From assembly GCA_965116325.1 (NCBI GenBank), contig OZ220675.1, forward strand, positions 2,294,001-2,358,000: 64,000 bases of DNA. The letters run 5' to 3'. This document shows positions 9,259-17,847 of this stretch, in pieces. The notes under the pieces were generated by a model. It ran no database searches. It was not told the DNA's origin and saw only the letters and a list, made by a program, of their open reading frames with translations. The position numbers were made by a program, and so were the translations under genes. The DNA comes from JAGWBF01 sp965116325. GTDB taxonomy: Bacteria; Chloroflexota; Dehalococcoidia; Lucifugimonadales; JAGWBF01. Positions within the stretch are counted from its first letter, which is position 1. Every line of letters starts with the position of its first letter.

Positions 9259-9289
9259 TTGAGGGGGCAGGTTCCTATACTGTTATACT
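9259..9289 (+). promoter_or_regulatory. Candidate promoter of the Lon-like protease gene
   Basis: TTGAGG (9259-9264) and TATACT (9284-9289) are 19 bases apart, slightly long for sigma-70. Transcription would start near 9296, about 110 bases before the TTG start. Confidence 0.4.
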
Positions 9290-9407
9290 TCTAAGCTAAG
9301 TTTACCGGATGCGGACAGGGAGCCTGTTTAGCATTATAGACGGCATCCATCGGGGCGGGCTTCCGGCTTAACCGGCGCCCAGATGCATGATCTGAGGAGA
9401 ACCATAG

Positions 9408-11813
9408 TTGGGTATCCAGGACCTTGAAGTTCCCGTACACCTGCTGAACAACCGATGCGATCCCGGCATCTTCAGCTTCACGACCACCGAAGAGGTCGCC
9501 CCCCTTGAGGGGATGATCGGGCAGGAACGGGCTTTGAGCGCCCTGGATTTGGCGCTGAATATCCAGGAACGGGGCTTCAACCTGTTCATTTCAGGACTCC
9601 CGGGCACGGGAAGAAACACGGCATTGAGGTTCTTCGTAGAGCAGGTGGCGTCGCGCAGGCCTGCTCCGGCCCACTGGGGGTATGTGTACAACTTCGAAGA
9701 CCCCTCCCAGCCCGTACCTATATCGCTGCCCTGCGGCTCGGTGAAACTCCTGGCGGGTGATATGGATGAACTTGTCTCATCAGTCCGACGCGAGCTTCTT
9801 CGGGTGTTCGAGAGCGAGGAGTACGCGAAACGCATGGGAGACGCCATGCGGGGGGTGGAAGCCAAGCGACAGGCTATGGCGAGCAGCATCGAGATGATGG
9901 CGAAGGGGGCCGGGTTTGCCCTGGTGTCCACTGCCGCCGGCTTTTCTCCCCTCCCTATCGGCGACGGCCAGCCTCTCTCCCAAGAGGAGATGGCAGCGTT
10001 GTCGGAGCAGGAGCGGGAGGGCATCCGGCGCCGTTCCGATGTGCTGATGCAGGATGTAAAGCGTGTGCTTGGCGACATGAGACGCCTGGACAAAGAGGCA
10101 GTTGAGGATGCGCGGGAAGTGGACCGGGAGGTGGTCAGGTCAGTCCTCGCGCCGGCCCTTGAGGACCTGAAGGCCAGGTATTCAGGCTTCCCCGAGGTCA
10201 CATCCTTTCTGGCCTTGGTCGAGAACGACATGGTCGAGAATTCCGGCCAGTTCAAGCCGACGGATGCGAAGAATTCCGGGTCCGATCAGCCAGCTGAGGA
10301 TGATGGCTGGTTTGTGCGATACAAGGTCAACTACTTGCAGGATAACATTGCCTGCCGTTTCGCACCTATAGTCGTCGAATCCAACCCTACCTACTACAAC
10401 CTCTTTGGGAGGATAGACTATGATGCCCGCATGGGGATGCTCACCACCGACCATATGATGGTCAAGGGCGGCGCTCTTCATGAAGCTAACGGGGGCTATC
10501 TCATCCTCCAGGCCCGGGACCTTCTGGAGAGCCCCCTCTCCTGGCAGACGCTTAAGCGGGTGCTCCACAACGGTGAGGTGCGTATCGAGAACATAGGGGA
10601 GCAAAACAATCCGCTTCCTTCATCCACCCTGCGCCCCAAGCCTATCCCGGTGGATGCCAAGATCATTCTCGTAGGCACTCCGGAGTCGCTGCGCCTTCTC
10701 CAATCTGCCGACGAGGACTTCCGGCGCCTGTTCAAGGTTAGGGCAGAATTCGACACCGTTATGGAGCGGACCCCCGAGAATGTGGACAAGTACGCCGCCT
10801 TTGTATCCGCCAGGCACCACGACGGCGGCCTGATGCCCTTTCACAGCACCGCCGTCGCTCGCATCATCGAGTACTCCAGCCGCCTGGCGGAACACCAGGA
10901 AAAGTTGACCACCCGGTTCAATGATGTGTCGGACATCATCACAGAAGCAAACTACTGGGCTGGTGTGGCCGGGGAAGAGGTTGTTACCCAGGAGCATGTG
11001 AAGAAGGCCGAGGAGCAGCGAAAGTACCGTTCCAGCCTGAGGGAAGACCGACTTCAGGAGCTTATCGAGGACAGCACCATCCGCATCTCCACTGAAGGGG
11101 AGGTAGTTGGACAGGTCAATGGCTTGGCTGTCCTGGGATTCGGGACTTCGGCCTTTGGGAAACCCAGCCGGATCACGGCGAGGGTGTCCCTGGGGCGCGG
11201 CCAGCTGGTGAACGTCGAACGGGAGATCCGGCTCAGCGGGAAGATACACGATAAGGGCTTCATGGCGCTGACCGGCTACCTCAAGGGCAAGTACGGATAC
11301 GATAAACCCCTGTCCCTCTCAGCCAGCATAAGCTTCGAGCAGAGCTACAGCGAGGTGGACGGCGATAGCGCCTCTTCGGCGGAGCTGTGCGCACTGCTGT
11401 CCGCTATTTCAGGCCTGCCCATAGCCCAGGGAATCGCCATAACGGGCGCGGTTAATCAGAACGGCGACATCCAAGCCATAGGCAGCGCGACTCAGAAGAT
11501 CGAAGGGTTCTTCGACATCTGCAAGAGCCGAGGCTTAACCAACGGCCAAGGCGTGATCATCCCGAGGGATAACCTGAAGCATCTCGCCGTCAACGACGAG
11601 GTTATCGAGGCCGTTGAGGCAGGCTCTTTCCAGATATACGGAGTCTCGACGGTGGATGAAGGGATAGAGATATTGACGGGAGTACCGGCGGGGGAGTGGC
11701 AGGATGACAAGGGGTATCCCGACGGTAGTGTGCACTCCAAGGTGGAACAGCGGTTGCGGGATATGGCAAGAGCTGCCCGCAGGTTCAGCAGGAGCATGCA
11801 GAGCGAGGGATAG
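9408..11813 (+). CDS. Lon-like ATP-dependent protease (AAA_32/LonB type)
   Basis: An 801-residue protease of the AAA_32 plus Lon C-terminal family, distinct from classical LonA because it lacks the large N-terminal substrate domain. The Walker A box GLPGTGRNT is at about residue 63, with a long helical insertion after it. The AAA core resumes near VVESNPTYYNLFGRIDY, the segment typical of AAA_32 proteins. The proteolytic dyad is Ser654 in GDSASSAEL and Lys697 in ATQKIEGF, 43 residues apart as in known Lon proteases. The start is a TTG at 9408 preceded by GAGGAGAA. It should degrade misfolded or regulatory proteins in the cytosol. It is monocistronic and converges on the histidine kinase gene. 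Confidence 0.93.
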   Translation: MGIQDLEVPVHLLNNRCDPGIFSFTTTEEVAPLEGMIGQERALSALDLALNIQERGFNLFISGLPGTGRNTALRFFVEQVASRRPAPAHWGYVYNFEDPSQPVPISLPCGSVKLLAGDMDELVSSVRRELLRVFESEEYAKRMGDAMRGVEAKRQAMASSIEMMAKGAGFALVSTAAGFSPLPIGDGQPLSQEEMAALSEQEREGIRRRSDVLMQDVKRVLGDMRRLDKEAVEDAREVDREVVRSVLAPALEDLKARYSGFPEVTSFLALVENDMVENSGQFKPTDAKNSGSDQPAEDDGWFVRYKVNYLQDNIACRFAPIVVESNPTYYNLFGRIDYDARMGMLTTDHMMVKGGALHEANGGYLILQARDLLESPLSWQTLKRVLHNGEVRIENIGEQNNPLPSSTLRPKPIPVDAKIILVGTPESLRLLQSADEDFRRLFKVRAEFDTVMERTPENVDKYAAFVSARHHDGGLMPFHSTAVARIIEYSSRLAEHQEKLTTRFNDVSDIITEANYWAGVAGEEVVTQEHVKKAEEQRKYRSSLREDRLQELIEDSTIRISTEGEVVGQVNGLAVLGFGTSAFGKPSRITARVSLGRGQLVNVEREIRLSGKIHDKGFMALTGYLKGKYGYDKPLSLSASISFEQSYSEVDGDSASSAELCALLSAISGLPIAQGIAITGAVNQNGDIQAIGSATQKIEGFFDICKSRGLTNGQGVIIPRDNLKHLAVNDEVIEAVEAGSFQIYGVSTVDEGIEILTGVPAGEWQDDKGYPDGSVHSKVEQRLRDMARAARRFSRSMQSEG

Positions 11814-11892
11814 CGCCATCTGCCTATTGGTCGGCTTTGCCAAGGACGATGGGAGGGGGGCTACCCTCTATGAAGAGTAACCCGGTCGGGCA

Positions 11893-14130
11893 TCACTCCG
11901 AGGTAGTCGCTTCCAGCTCAGGCTCCGGATACCCTGCCTCCTCTTCCTCCGAGTCCAGGGTATCCGGTCCTTCTTCAGCGCCATTCTCTCTGTAGCGTTC
12001 AAGGGGGAGGCGGATGATCATCTCGGTGTATTCGTCGGGCGCTGATTCTACCTGGATGGTGCCGCCGTGCTCCCGGACGATGTCGTTGGAGAGGGCTAGG
12101 CCCAGTCCGGTGCCTTGGCCGGTGGGCTTGGTGGTGAAGAAGGGATTGAATATCTTCTCAGCTACCTCCGGAGGCATGCCTGTCCCGTTGTCCCTGATGC
12201 GTATCTCGACTATGTCTTCCATCCGCTTGGTGGTCAGATTCACGGTTGGCATATACTCGGTAATACTGAGCCCCTGCTCTGCAGCGGTACGGCGTCTCTG
12301 GTCGGTTGCGTAGCAGGCGTTACCTACTATGTTCAGGAATACCCGGCCCATGTCTTGAGGGATGATCTCCAGCTCGCCCGCCTCAGGGTCGAGGTCGTGT
12401 TGCAAGTCCAACTGGAAGTCTGCATCCGATGCTCGGGCGCTGTGGTAGGCCAGTCGGGCATACTCATCCAGCAGACCATTGATGTCGGTGGGCTGCCACT
12501 CGGCTGAGCCTCGCCCCATCATCAGCATGTCGTGCACGATGCGGTTAGCCCGCTCGCTATGGGAGCCGATGCGTTCCAGATTGCTGGAAAGGTCGCCGGA
12601 GATATCTTCGATTAGGCCCTGTTGGTCTGAAGTTAGCGCGTTGCCCGATTCTTCGAGAACTTCTTTCAACTCGACAATCAGCTCCTCGGACACCTCGGAG
12701 AAGTTCTTGATGAAATTGAGGGGGTTTCTGATCTCGTGGGCTACCCCCGCAGTGAGCTCTCCAAGGGCCGCCAGCTTCTCCCGCATCACTATCTGGTCCT
12801 GGGCCTTCTCCAGCTCCCCAAGGGCGCTCTCCAGTTCATCGTTCTTGCCTTGAAGCTCGCCGGCCAGCTGCTCCACCAGGTTCAGGCGCTGCACTTCCAG
12901 GGCATGCCTTCGGAACACTTCCAGGGCCGCCGCCATATCCGCCACCTCGTCCCGTCCGCCGATCTCCACCTGGGCCTCCAGGTCCCCTCCTGCCATGTTG
13001 CGCATCCATTGGGACAGCATCTGCAAACGCCTCAGGATCACCCGGCCCACGAAAAGCCAGGCGATCAGCAGAGCGCCTCCAATGCTGATGGCGCTGATAC
13101 CGAGGAGCAGGGTCCTGCCGGTCAAGGCTGCCTGGGTCGAAGCGCGAGTAGCGTCCTGGGCATTCAGGTTAGCTGAGTTGACAACGCTGTTCACCTCGGT
13201 GATCAGGCTCACGGAGATGTTGCGGTTCTCGTCGAGCAGGTCCCGCTGGCTGGCCGCCAGGCGGAGCTCTTGGTCCAGCAGGGCGAATATGCCCTCTTCC
13301 CCAGAGCCCAGCACGATCAGCGTGTTCGCCAAGGGAGAAACCCTTCTGCTGAGCTGTGTGCCATCTATAGCTGCCAAGCTCCTTTGTATGCGCCCCTCCG
13401 ACGATTCGAAGCGCTCCCTCAGGGGTTCGAGGAGGGGAGCTTCCGAGATGCTGTAGGCGCTCTCGAGAAGAGACCCTGCAATGCCGGAGTCTGCTTTCAG
13501 GTTTGCAAGGTGCCGATATTGGGTGGCTTCGTACTCGGAGAAATGTTGCTCCGTTTCCGCCCTGGCCTCATCGAGGGTAAGGTACCCGGTTATAAAGTAA
13601 AACCACTGGTCATCTACCGTGGATACCAGCGTCTTGTCCAGGTCGTCCAATAGCTCTTGAAGCCTCGTTAACAATTCTTGGCTGCGGTCTTGGAGCTGGA
13701 AAGTTTGGGTCTTTTCCGCTTCTATCTCCCGGATGTTCTCTATAAGCGAGTTGGCTTCGGACTGGATACGCTGAAACGCCTCGGTGTTTTCGCTCTGCTG
13801 GCTCAACACATCCAGGGCATTTTGAAGGTCAACGTAAGCTTCCGTTATCTCGGCGGATACGCCGGCCAGGTCTTCGGGCGTCCTGGATGTGGTCAGTCGT
13901 GGCGCCGCCACCACCAGGACGCCTCCCTCCTGGGCAACTTCGAAGGCGGCAACCAGCTCGGGGACGCTATTCTCGTTTACCCGGTCCTGAGCTTCTCCCA
14001 CCCGGTTGAAGGAGAACCAGCCCACGAGGCTGGCTGCAACGGTCAGGACAACGGCGCTTCCAATGGCGGCGTACAACTGGGTAGAGAGGCGGTTTCGCAG
14101 TTCCAGCACTGCCCTCAATCGAGCTTTCAT
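11893..14130 (-). CDS. HAMP-domain sensor histidine kinase, last gene of the signalling operon
   Basis: A 745-residue membrane kinase. A first membrane helix lies at about residues 21-43, followed by an extracytoplasmic, mostly helical sensor region to about 330. The second helix (LLLGISAISIGGALLIAWLF) leads into a HAMP domain ending near GGRDEVADMAAALEVFRRH. After a coiled coil come the dimerisation helix with the phospho-acceptor His (GELTAGVAHEIRNPL) and an ATPase domain with NACYATDQ, RDNGTGMPP and GTGLGLAL. The acidic tail (DSEEEEAGYPEPE) is unusual. The start overlaps the binding-protein stop by 4 bases, so the lipoprotein probably presents its ligand to this sensor. Confidence 0.92.
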   Translation of the reverse strand: MKARLRAVLELRNRLSTQLYAAIGSAVVLTVAASLVGWFSFNRVGEAQDRVNENSVPELVAAFEVAQEGGVLVVAAPRLTTSRTPEDLAGVSAEITEAYVDLQNALDVLSQQSENTEAFQRIQSEANSLIENIREIEAEKTQTFQLQDRSQELLTRLQELLDDLDKTLVSTVDDQWFYFITGYLTLDEARAETEQHFSEYEATQYRHLANLKADSGIAGSLLESAYSISEAPLLEPLRERFESSEGRIQRSLAAIDGTQLSRRVSPLANTLIVLGSGEEGIFALLDQELRLAASQRDLLDENRNISVSLITEVNSVVNSANLNAQDATRASTQAALTGRTLLLGISAISIGGALLIAWLFVGRVILRRLQMLSQWMRNMAGGDLEAQVEIGGRDEVADMAAALEVFRRHALEVQRLNLVEQLAGELQGKNDELESALGELEKAQDQIVMREKLAALGELTAGVAHEIRNPLNFIKNFSEVSEELIVELKEVLEESGNALTSDQQGLIEDISGDLSSNLERIGSHSERANRIVHDMLMMGRGSAEWQPTDINGLLDEYARLAYHSARASDADFQLDLQHDLDPEAGELEIIPQDMGRVFLNIVGNACYATDQRRRTAAEQGLSITEYMPTVNLTTKRMEDIVEIRIRDNGTGMPPEVAEKIFNPFFTTKPTGQGTGLGLALSNDIVREHGGTIQVESAPDEYTEMIIRLPLERYRENGAEEGPDTLDSEEEEAGYPEPELEATTSE

Positions 14131-15425
14131 GGCAGCACATCCTGAAGATTATCTACTGGATGATATCCGTAATCGTCCCCTACTCGGGTCAGAAAGACAC
14201 GGTCGGACCCCTGGTTATCGCCCTCGCCGTAGCGCAGCTCGAACCCGTTGATATCGACGACGTCACGGCTCCGCAGGCTGTCGAGGAAGCAGTCCCTGTT
14301 GACTTCCCGGCCGCAGCCTTGGAGTCCTTCAATGGCGAGGCGGCCTGCCAGGTATCCTTCGAAGGAAACGAACCCGGGAGTGGCGCCGGGGGAGTAAGCT
14401 TCCAGGGCATCCAAATAGGCAGCGGTGGCGGGGAGAGAAGAGTCCCACGGGAAGGGCACAACCTGCGTCACGTAAACACCGGTGCTAACGTCCACATGCT
14501 TGCCCGCCAGGTCCTCTGCCAGCGCATTGCTTCCGACGAAAGAGACCGTCATGAAAATCGAATCCATCTCGATAAGGGGCGCCCACGCAATTGCTGCCGC
14601 TACAGGCTCATATGCCCCGATGATGATCACCGCCTCGGGGTCTCCCTGTTGCAGGTCGAGGAGCGCCTCTTTGACAGCGGTGGTGTTTCGAGTATACAGC
14701 CCGACGGATGCAGGTTCCATGAAACGTCTTTCGAGGGCGAACAGTACGCCGTCGTAGCCGGCCCGGCCAAATGAATCGTCCTGGTACAACACAGAGATTC
14801 GCGACACACCCAAGTCTTCGGTCAGCCGGGCAACCATTTCTTCCGTTTCCTGGTAGTAGGATGACCGCAAGTTCATGACGTACTGCCAGCCGGGGTCCCT
14901 CAGGAACTCGGCGCCTGTAAAGGGTGTCATGTATGGTACTCGGGCCTCCTCCGCAACGGGGGTGGCGGAACGTGACGTGGGGGTGCCAACAGCCCCGATC
15001 AAAGCAAACACTTCGTTCTCGTTGATCAGCTGCAACGTGTTGGCAATAGCGGCTTCGGGCTCGTATGCATCGTCTGCAAACTCCAGCTCCAGCTGCCTCC
15101 CATTCACTCCTCCCGCCTGGTTCACCTCATGGAAGGCTGAGAGAATGCCCAACTGCATGTTCAGGCCCAGCTCTTGGGCGGGACCGCTGAAGGCAGCCGA
15201 CTGGCCGAACACCACCCGGTCGTCAAAGACGCCACGGTTGGAAGTGGTGTCTGGTCCGGGATTCTCAGGGGTGAGTGTCGTCTGGGGTGTAGGGACTGGG
15301 GTTGCAGCAGAGTTGCCGCACGCCAGACCGGCCAGCAGGCCCAGGGCCGCAATAAAGAGCAGGACCGGCGTGTATCGGGAGTTACGAGGCTTGAGACTAC
15401 GCATCGGGGCTTCCCAGGGATTCAC
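14127..15425 (-). CDS. Periplasmic-binding lipoprotein, LivJ-like (type I fold)
   Basis: A 432-residue substrate-binding protein of the Leu/Ile/Val-binding family (Peripla_BP_6). A signal peptide ends in the lipobox LLAGLAC, so the mature protein should be lipid-anchored. A Thr/Pro-rich linker follows, then the domain opening VVFGQSAAFSGPAQELG and further FALIGAVGTPTS. No permease or ATPase gene of an ABC importer is near. Instead it sits between an RsbW-like kinase and a HAMP histidine kinase, each overlapping it by 4 bases. I infer a sensing role, handing a ligand signal to the kinase, rather than transport. The ligand is unknown; amino acids, amides or urea are typical for the fold. Confidence 0.88.
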   Translation of the reverse strand: MNPWEAPMRSLKPRNSRYTPVLLFIAALGLLAGLACGNSAATPVPTPQTTLTPENPGPDTTSNRGVFDDRVVFGQSAAFSGPAQELGLNMQLGILSAFHEVNQAGGVNGRQLELEFADDAYEPEAAIANTLQLINENEVFALIGAVGTPTSRSATPVAEEARVPYMTPFTGAEFLRDPGWQYVMNLRSSYYQETEEMVARLTEDLGVSRISVLYQDDSFGRAGYDGVLFALERRFMEPASVGLYTRNTTAVKEALLDLQQGDPEAVIIIGAYEPVAAAIAWAPLIEMDSIFMTVSFVGSNALAEDLAGKHVDVSTGVYVTQVVPFPWDSSLPATAAYLDALEAYSPGATPGFVSFEGYLAGRLAIEGLQGCGREVNRDCFLDSLRSRDVVDINGFELRYGEGDNQGSDRVFLTRVGDDYGYHPVDNLQDVLP

Positions 15426-15844
15426 TCGTCTCGTTTAGCGATGAGGGTAAGGTGGTTTTTGTTGTTTTCTCTGCGGTAGGAAGCATGGTCCATCATGGTC
15501 AGGGAAAGGTAGATGCCGAGGCCTCCGACAGGGCGGTCATCGATAGGGGCTTGGGTATCGGTATGGGGGCCTTGGGTGAGGGGGTCGAAGGGTTTGCCCT
15601 CATCGATGAACTCCAGGGTCAGGGCATCAGGTTCGGAGAAGATGTTGAGGTCTATGAGATGGGAGCCCGAGTCGAAGCCGTAGTCCATGATGTTGAGGAT
15701 GACCTCTTCTACCACCAGGTGTACGCGGAAGGAGAGGTCTTGGGGCCAAGCTTGCTCATCTCCGAACTCCTGGAGGGCATCGACGATGCGCGGGAGTTCA
15801 TCCCGGTCGTTTTTCACCTTGAGGAGGAGTGAGCTGGCGGTCAA
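15422..15844 (-). CDS. RsbW/SpoIIAB-like serine kinase (anti-sigma type)
   Basis: A 140-residue GHKL ATPase of the anti-sigma serine-kinase type. The N-box is VVEEVILNIMDYGF, the next box is FIDEGKPFDP, and the glycine lid is VGGLGIYLSLTMMDHASY. Such kinases bind either a sigma factor or a STAS antagonist, which they phosphorylate on Ser. Both the STAS protein and a matching phosphatase are encoded in the same operon. No sigma-factor gene is beside it, so the final target is either elsewhere or not a sigma factor. It overlaps its neighbours by 4 bases on both sides. Confidence 0.9.
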   Translation of the reverse strand: MTASSLLLKVKNDRDELPRIVDALQEFGDEQAWPQDLSFRVHLVVEEVILNIMDYGFDSGSHLIDLNIFSEPDALTLEFIDEGKPFDPLTQGPHTDTQAPIDDRPVGGLGIYLSLTMMDHASYRRENNKNHLTLIAKRDE

Positions 15845-17010
15845 GATGAGAAGTTGCCCCTGGAGAGGGTAAGGCAGGTGATATCGTCGGACTGGGGAGC
15901 ATCGGCGACGAAGGTGCGGACGTTGCGGAAGACCTCATCGTTGGCATCATGAGAGCTTTGAGGGGCGCTGGTGAATATGTTCAGAAGCCTGTCGTTGCCG
16001 AACTCTTCATAGTCGGCGTTCATAGCTTCGGTGACCCCATCGGTGTAGAGGATGAAGGTATCTCCCTGGGAGAGGGTGATCTCATCCTGGGTGTAGGGAA
16101 GGTCTGGCATAAGTCCCAGAGCTATACCCCCGGAGGTGGGCAGGAGTTCGGAGGAGCCGTTGGCATGGACGATAAGGGGGGCGTTGTGGCCTCCGTTGGC
16201 ATAGGAGAGATGTCCGGATTCAGGGTCGTACTCTGCGTAGAGGATGGTTACAAACATAGCAGAATCGTTGTCCTGGCTTAGGAGGTTGTTGACCTCTTTG
16301 AGGACATCGGCAGGGTTGGAGGAGCCGATGGCTGCACCTTTGAGAAGGGTGCGAGCAGACATCATGAAGAGGGCGGCTGGGACCCCTTTGCCTGAGACAT
16401 CAGCGATAGCAAGGCCGATACGCCCGTTTTCCAGGCGGATGACATCGAAGAAATCTCCTCCGACGCTCCTGGCAGGTTCCATGCTGCCGAAGACCTGGAA
16501 GTTTGGGGAGGAGGGGAACTGGGTGGGGAGGATGGACTGCTGCATATTGCTGGCTACATCCAGCTCGTTCTGGATAGCAACCAGCTTATCTCTGGAAGCT
16601 AGGGCTTCACGCCACTCTTCGATGTGGCTCAAGGTCCTGGAGATGGTGACCTCCAGGTCTTCGAAATCTATAGGTTTGGTGACAAAGTCGAAAGCACCAC
16701 GGTTCATAGCGGTGCGGATGTTTTTCATATCTCCGTAGGCGGAGATGATGACAGCCCTAAGGTCGGGGTCTACGTTGGGTATCTGTTGGAGGAGGGTCAA
16801 GCCATCCATCTGGGGCATGTTGATGTCGGAGAGGACCATGTCGATCTCCGAATCTTCCCGGAGCTTGGCAAGGGCTTCCAGGCCGTTCTGGGCGAAGACG
16901 AAGCTGTACTTGCCTCCCCTGATGTGCCTGCGCATACGCTGGAGCACAAGGGGCTCCACATCAGGTTCGTCATCTACTACGAGGATCTTGTAGGGCTTAA
17001 GGGATTCCAT
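15841..17010 (-). CDS. Response regulator fused to a PP2C/SpoIIE phosphatase (RsbU-like)
   Basis: A 389-residue two-domain protein. Residues 1-125 form a receiver: acidic pair VVDDEP, phospho-acceptor Asp62 in SDINMPQMDG and Lys112 in TKPID. A helical linker leads to a PP2C-type SpoIIE phosphatase domain from about 150, with GGDFFDVIRLENGR, IADVSGKGVPAALFM and LYTDGVTEAMN holding the metal-binding Asp residues. When phosphorylated, the receiver should switch on the phosphatase, which removes phosphate from the STAS antagonist. The histidine kinase at the end of the operon is the obvious phosphate donor. It overlaps the RsbW-like gene by 4 bases. Confidence 0.93.
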   Translation of the reverse strand: MESLKPYKILVVDDEPDVEPLVLQRMRRHIRGGKYSFVFAQNGLEALAKLREDSEIDMVLSDINMPQMDGLTLLQQIPNVDPDLRAVIISAYGDMKNIRTAMNRGAFDFVTKPIDFEDLEVTISRTLSHIEEWREALASRDKLVAIQNELDVASNMQQSILPTQFPSSPNFQVFGSMEPARSVGGDFFDVIRLENGRIGLAIADVSGKGVPAALFMMSARTLLKGAAIGSSNPADVLKEVNNLLSQDNDSAMFVTILYAEYDPESGHLSYANGGHNAPLIVHANGSSELLPTSGGIALGLMPDLPYTQDEITLSQGDTFILYTDGVTEAMNADYEEFGNDRLLNIFTSAPQSSHDANDEVFRNVRTFVADAPQSDDITCLTLSRGNFSS

Positions 17011-17029
17011 GATAGAGGGAGGGAGTCAC

Positions 17030-17425
17030 CTAGCTGCCAAGGGAAGCAAGGGCATCAGCTTGGGCTGGATGGACGGGGATGATCTTGTCGAAGCCGCTGA
17101 TCTGGAACACCTCGCTGATGGAGGGGGAGAGGGAACATACACCGAACTTGCCGGACTTGCCTTGGAGCTGGCGTGCGATGAGGAGGATGACCCTTAGGCC
17201 TGCGCTGCTGATGTAGGAAAGGTCTTCCATATCAAGGAGGAGGGCGGTAGCGTTGGAGCCGAGAATGGATTCGAGGGCATCCTGGAACTCTCTGGCATTG
17301 CTGCCATCAACCCGGCCGGAGGTTTTGGCAACAAGGATGGAACCCTTGTTTTCACCTTCGACCTTGAGGTTCTTGGTATCAACAGCAACCCAAGCTCCAT
17401 TGCCCTGCTGACCGGAAGTTTCCAT
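17030..17425 (-). CDS. STAS-domain anti-sigma factor antagonist (RsbV/SpoIIAA-like)
   Basis: A 131-residue STAS protein and first gene of the operon. The switch loop is LSYISSAGLRVI. The Ser that aligns with the phosphorylated Ser of SpoIIAA and RsbV is kept, although the preceding Asp is Ser here. The frame extends to 17506, but I place the start at ATG 17425 because AAGGAG lies upstream of it and the likely -10 box is inside the longer frame. When dephosphorylated it should bind the RsbW-like kinase and free that kinase's partner. The gap to the phosphatase gene is 19 bases. Confidence 0.9.
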   Translation of the reverse strand: METSGQQGNGAWVAVDTKNLKVEGENKGSILVAKTSGRVDGSNAREFQDALESILGSNATALLLDMEDLSYISSAGLRVILLIARQLQGKSGKFGVCSLSPSISEVFQISGFDKIIPVHPAQADALASLGS

Positions 17426-17492
17426 AGTCCCCCGCTCCTTTATGGTGACAATCCAGATACAGGCAGACCACCCGAGGGCTGGCCTGCACCAT

Positions 17493-17501
17493 AGTATAGC
17501 A
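17493..17501 (-). promoter_or_regulatory. Extended -10 box TGCTATACT of the signalling operon
   Basis: The minus strand reads TGC-TATACT about 68 bases before the STAS start at 17425. No good -35 is seen at 16-18 bases, which is common for extended -10 promoters. Confidence 0.5.
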
Positions 17502-17748
17502 TACACAGACGCAAGTACTCTGTTACCTTCTTGTAACTTTCAAATAAGGAAGAGATACCAGTATCACTACAGTGTTCTGCAACCTGCTTTGGGCAAGGCA
17601 GGTTACATGGACCTTTTCCCTCAGGCTCGGCCCTGACCGGAAGGGCGAGGGTTCTTCAGACATAGGGACTCCGGCTTCATATTAGCTGAAGCTACACGCC
17701 GTAGGGCGTGGGACGGCTATATCGCTCCTTTCCTGTGGGGATTGACTC

Positions 17749-17757
17749 TGCTATACT
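17749..17757 (+). promoter_or_regulatory. Extended -10 box TGCTATACT of purA
   Basis: TGC-TATACT is identical to the box of the divergent operon. It gives a leader of about 85 bases. A TTGACT just upstream (17742) is too close to serve as its -35. Confidence 0.5.
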
Positions 17758-17847
17758 CCCCAAGGCCTTTTTCAGCTTGGAGCTTGGGGGAACAGATGCG
17801 CTCCCAGGCGCCAGCGCAATAGTGGATGCGGCGAGGGCAAGAAGAGA

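Larger units (their letters stand above)
8975..9407. other. Intergenic region between divergent prs and lon
   Basis: A 433-base divergent promoter region without a credible gene. It holds an extended -10 box facing prs (9189-9197) and a promoter-like pair facing lon (9259-9289). The rest shows no repeat, RNA gene or riboswitch fold that I can recognise. Confidence 0.6.
17426..17847. other. Intergenic region between the divergent STAS operon and purA
   Basis: A stretch of 422 bases with no credible gene. It holds an extended -10 box toward each side (17493-17501 minus and 17749-17757 plus). It also has an inverted repeat AACCTGC...GCAGGTT (17581-17604) and a small hairpin CACGCC-GTAG-GGCGTG near 17695-17710. 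No riboswitch is recognised before purA. Confidence 0.55.
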
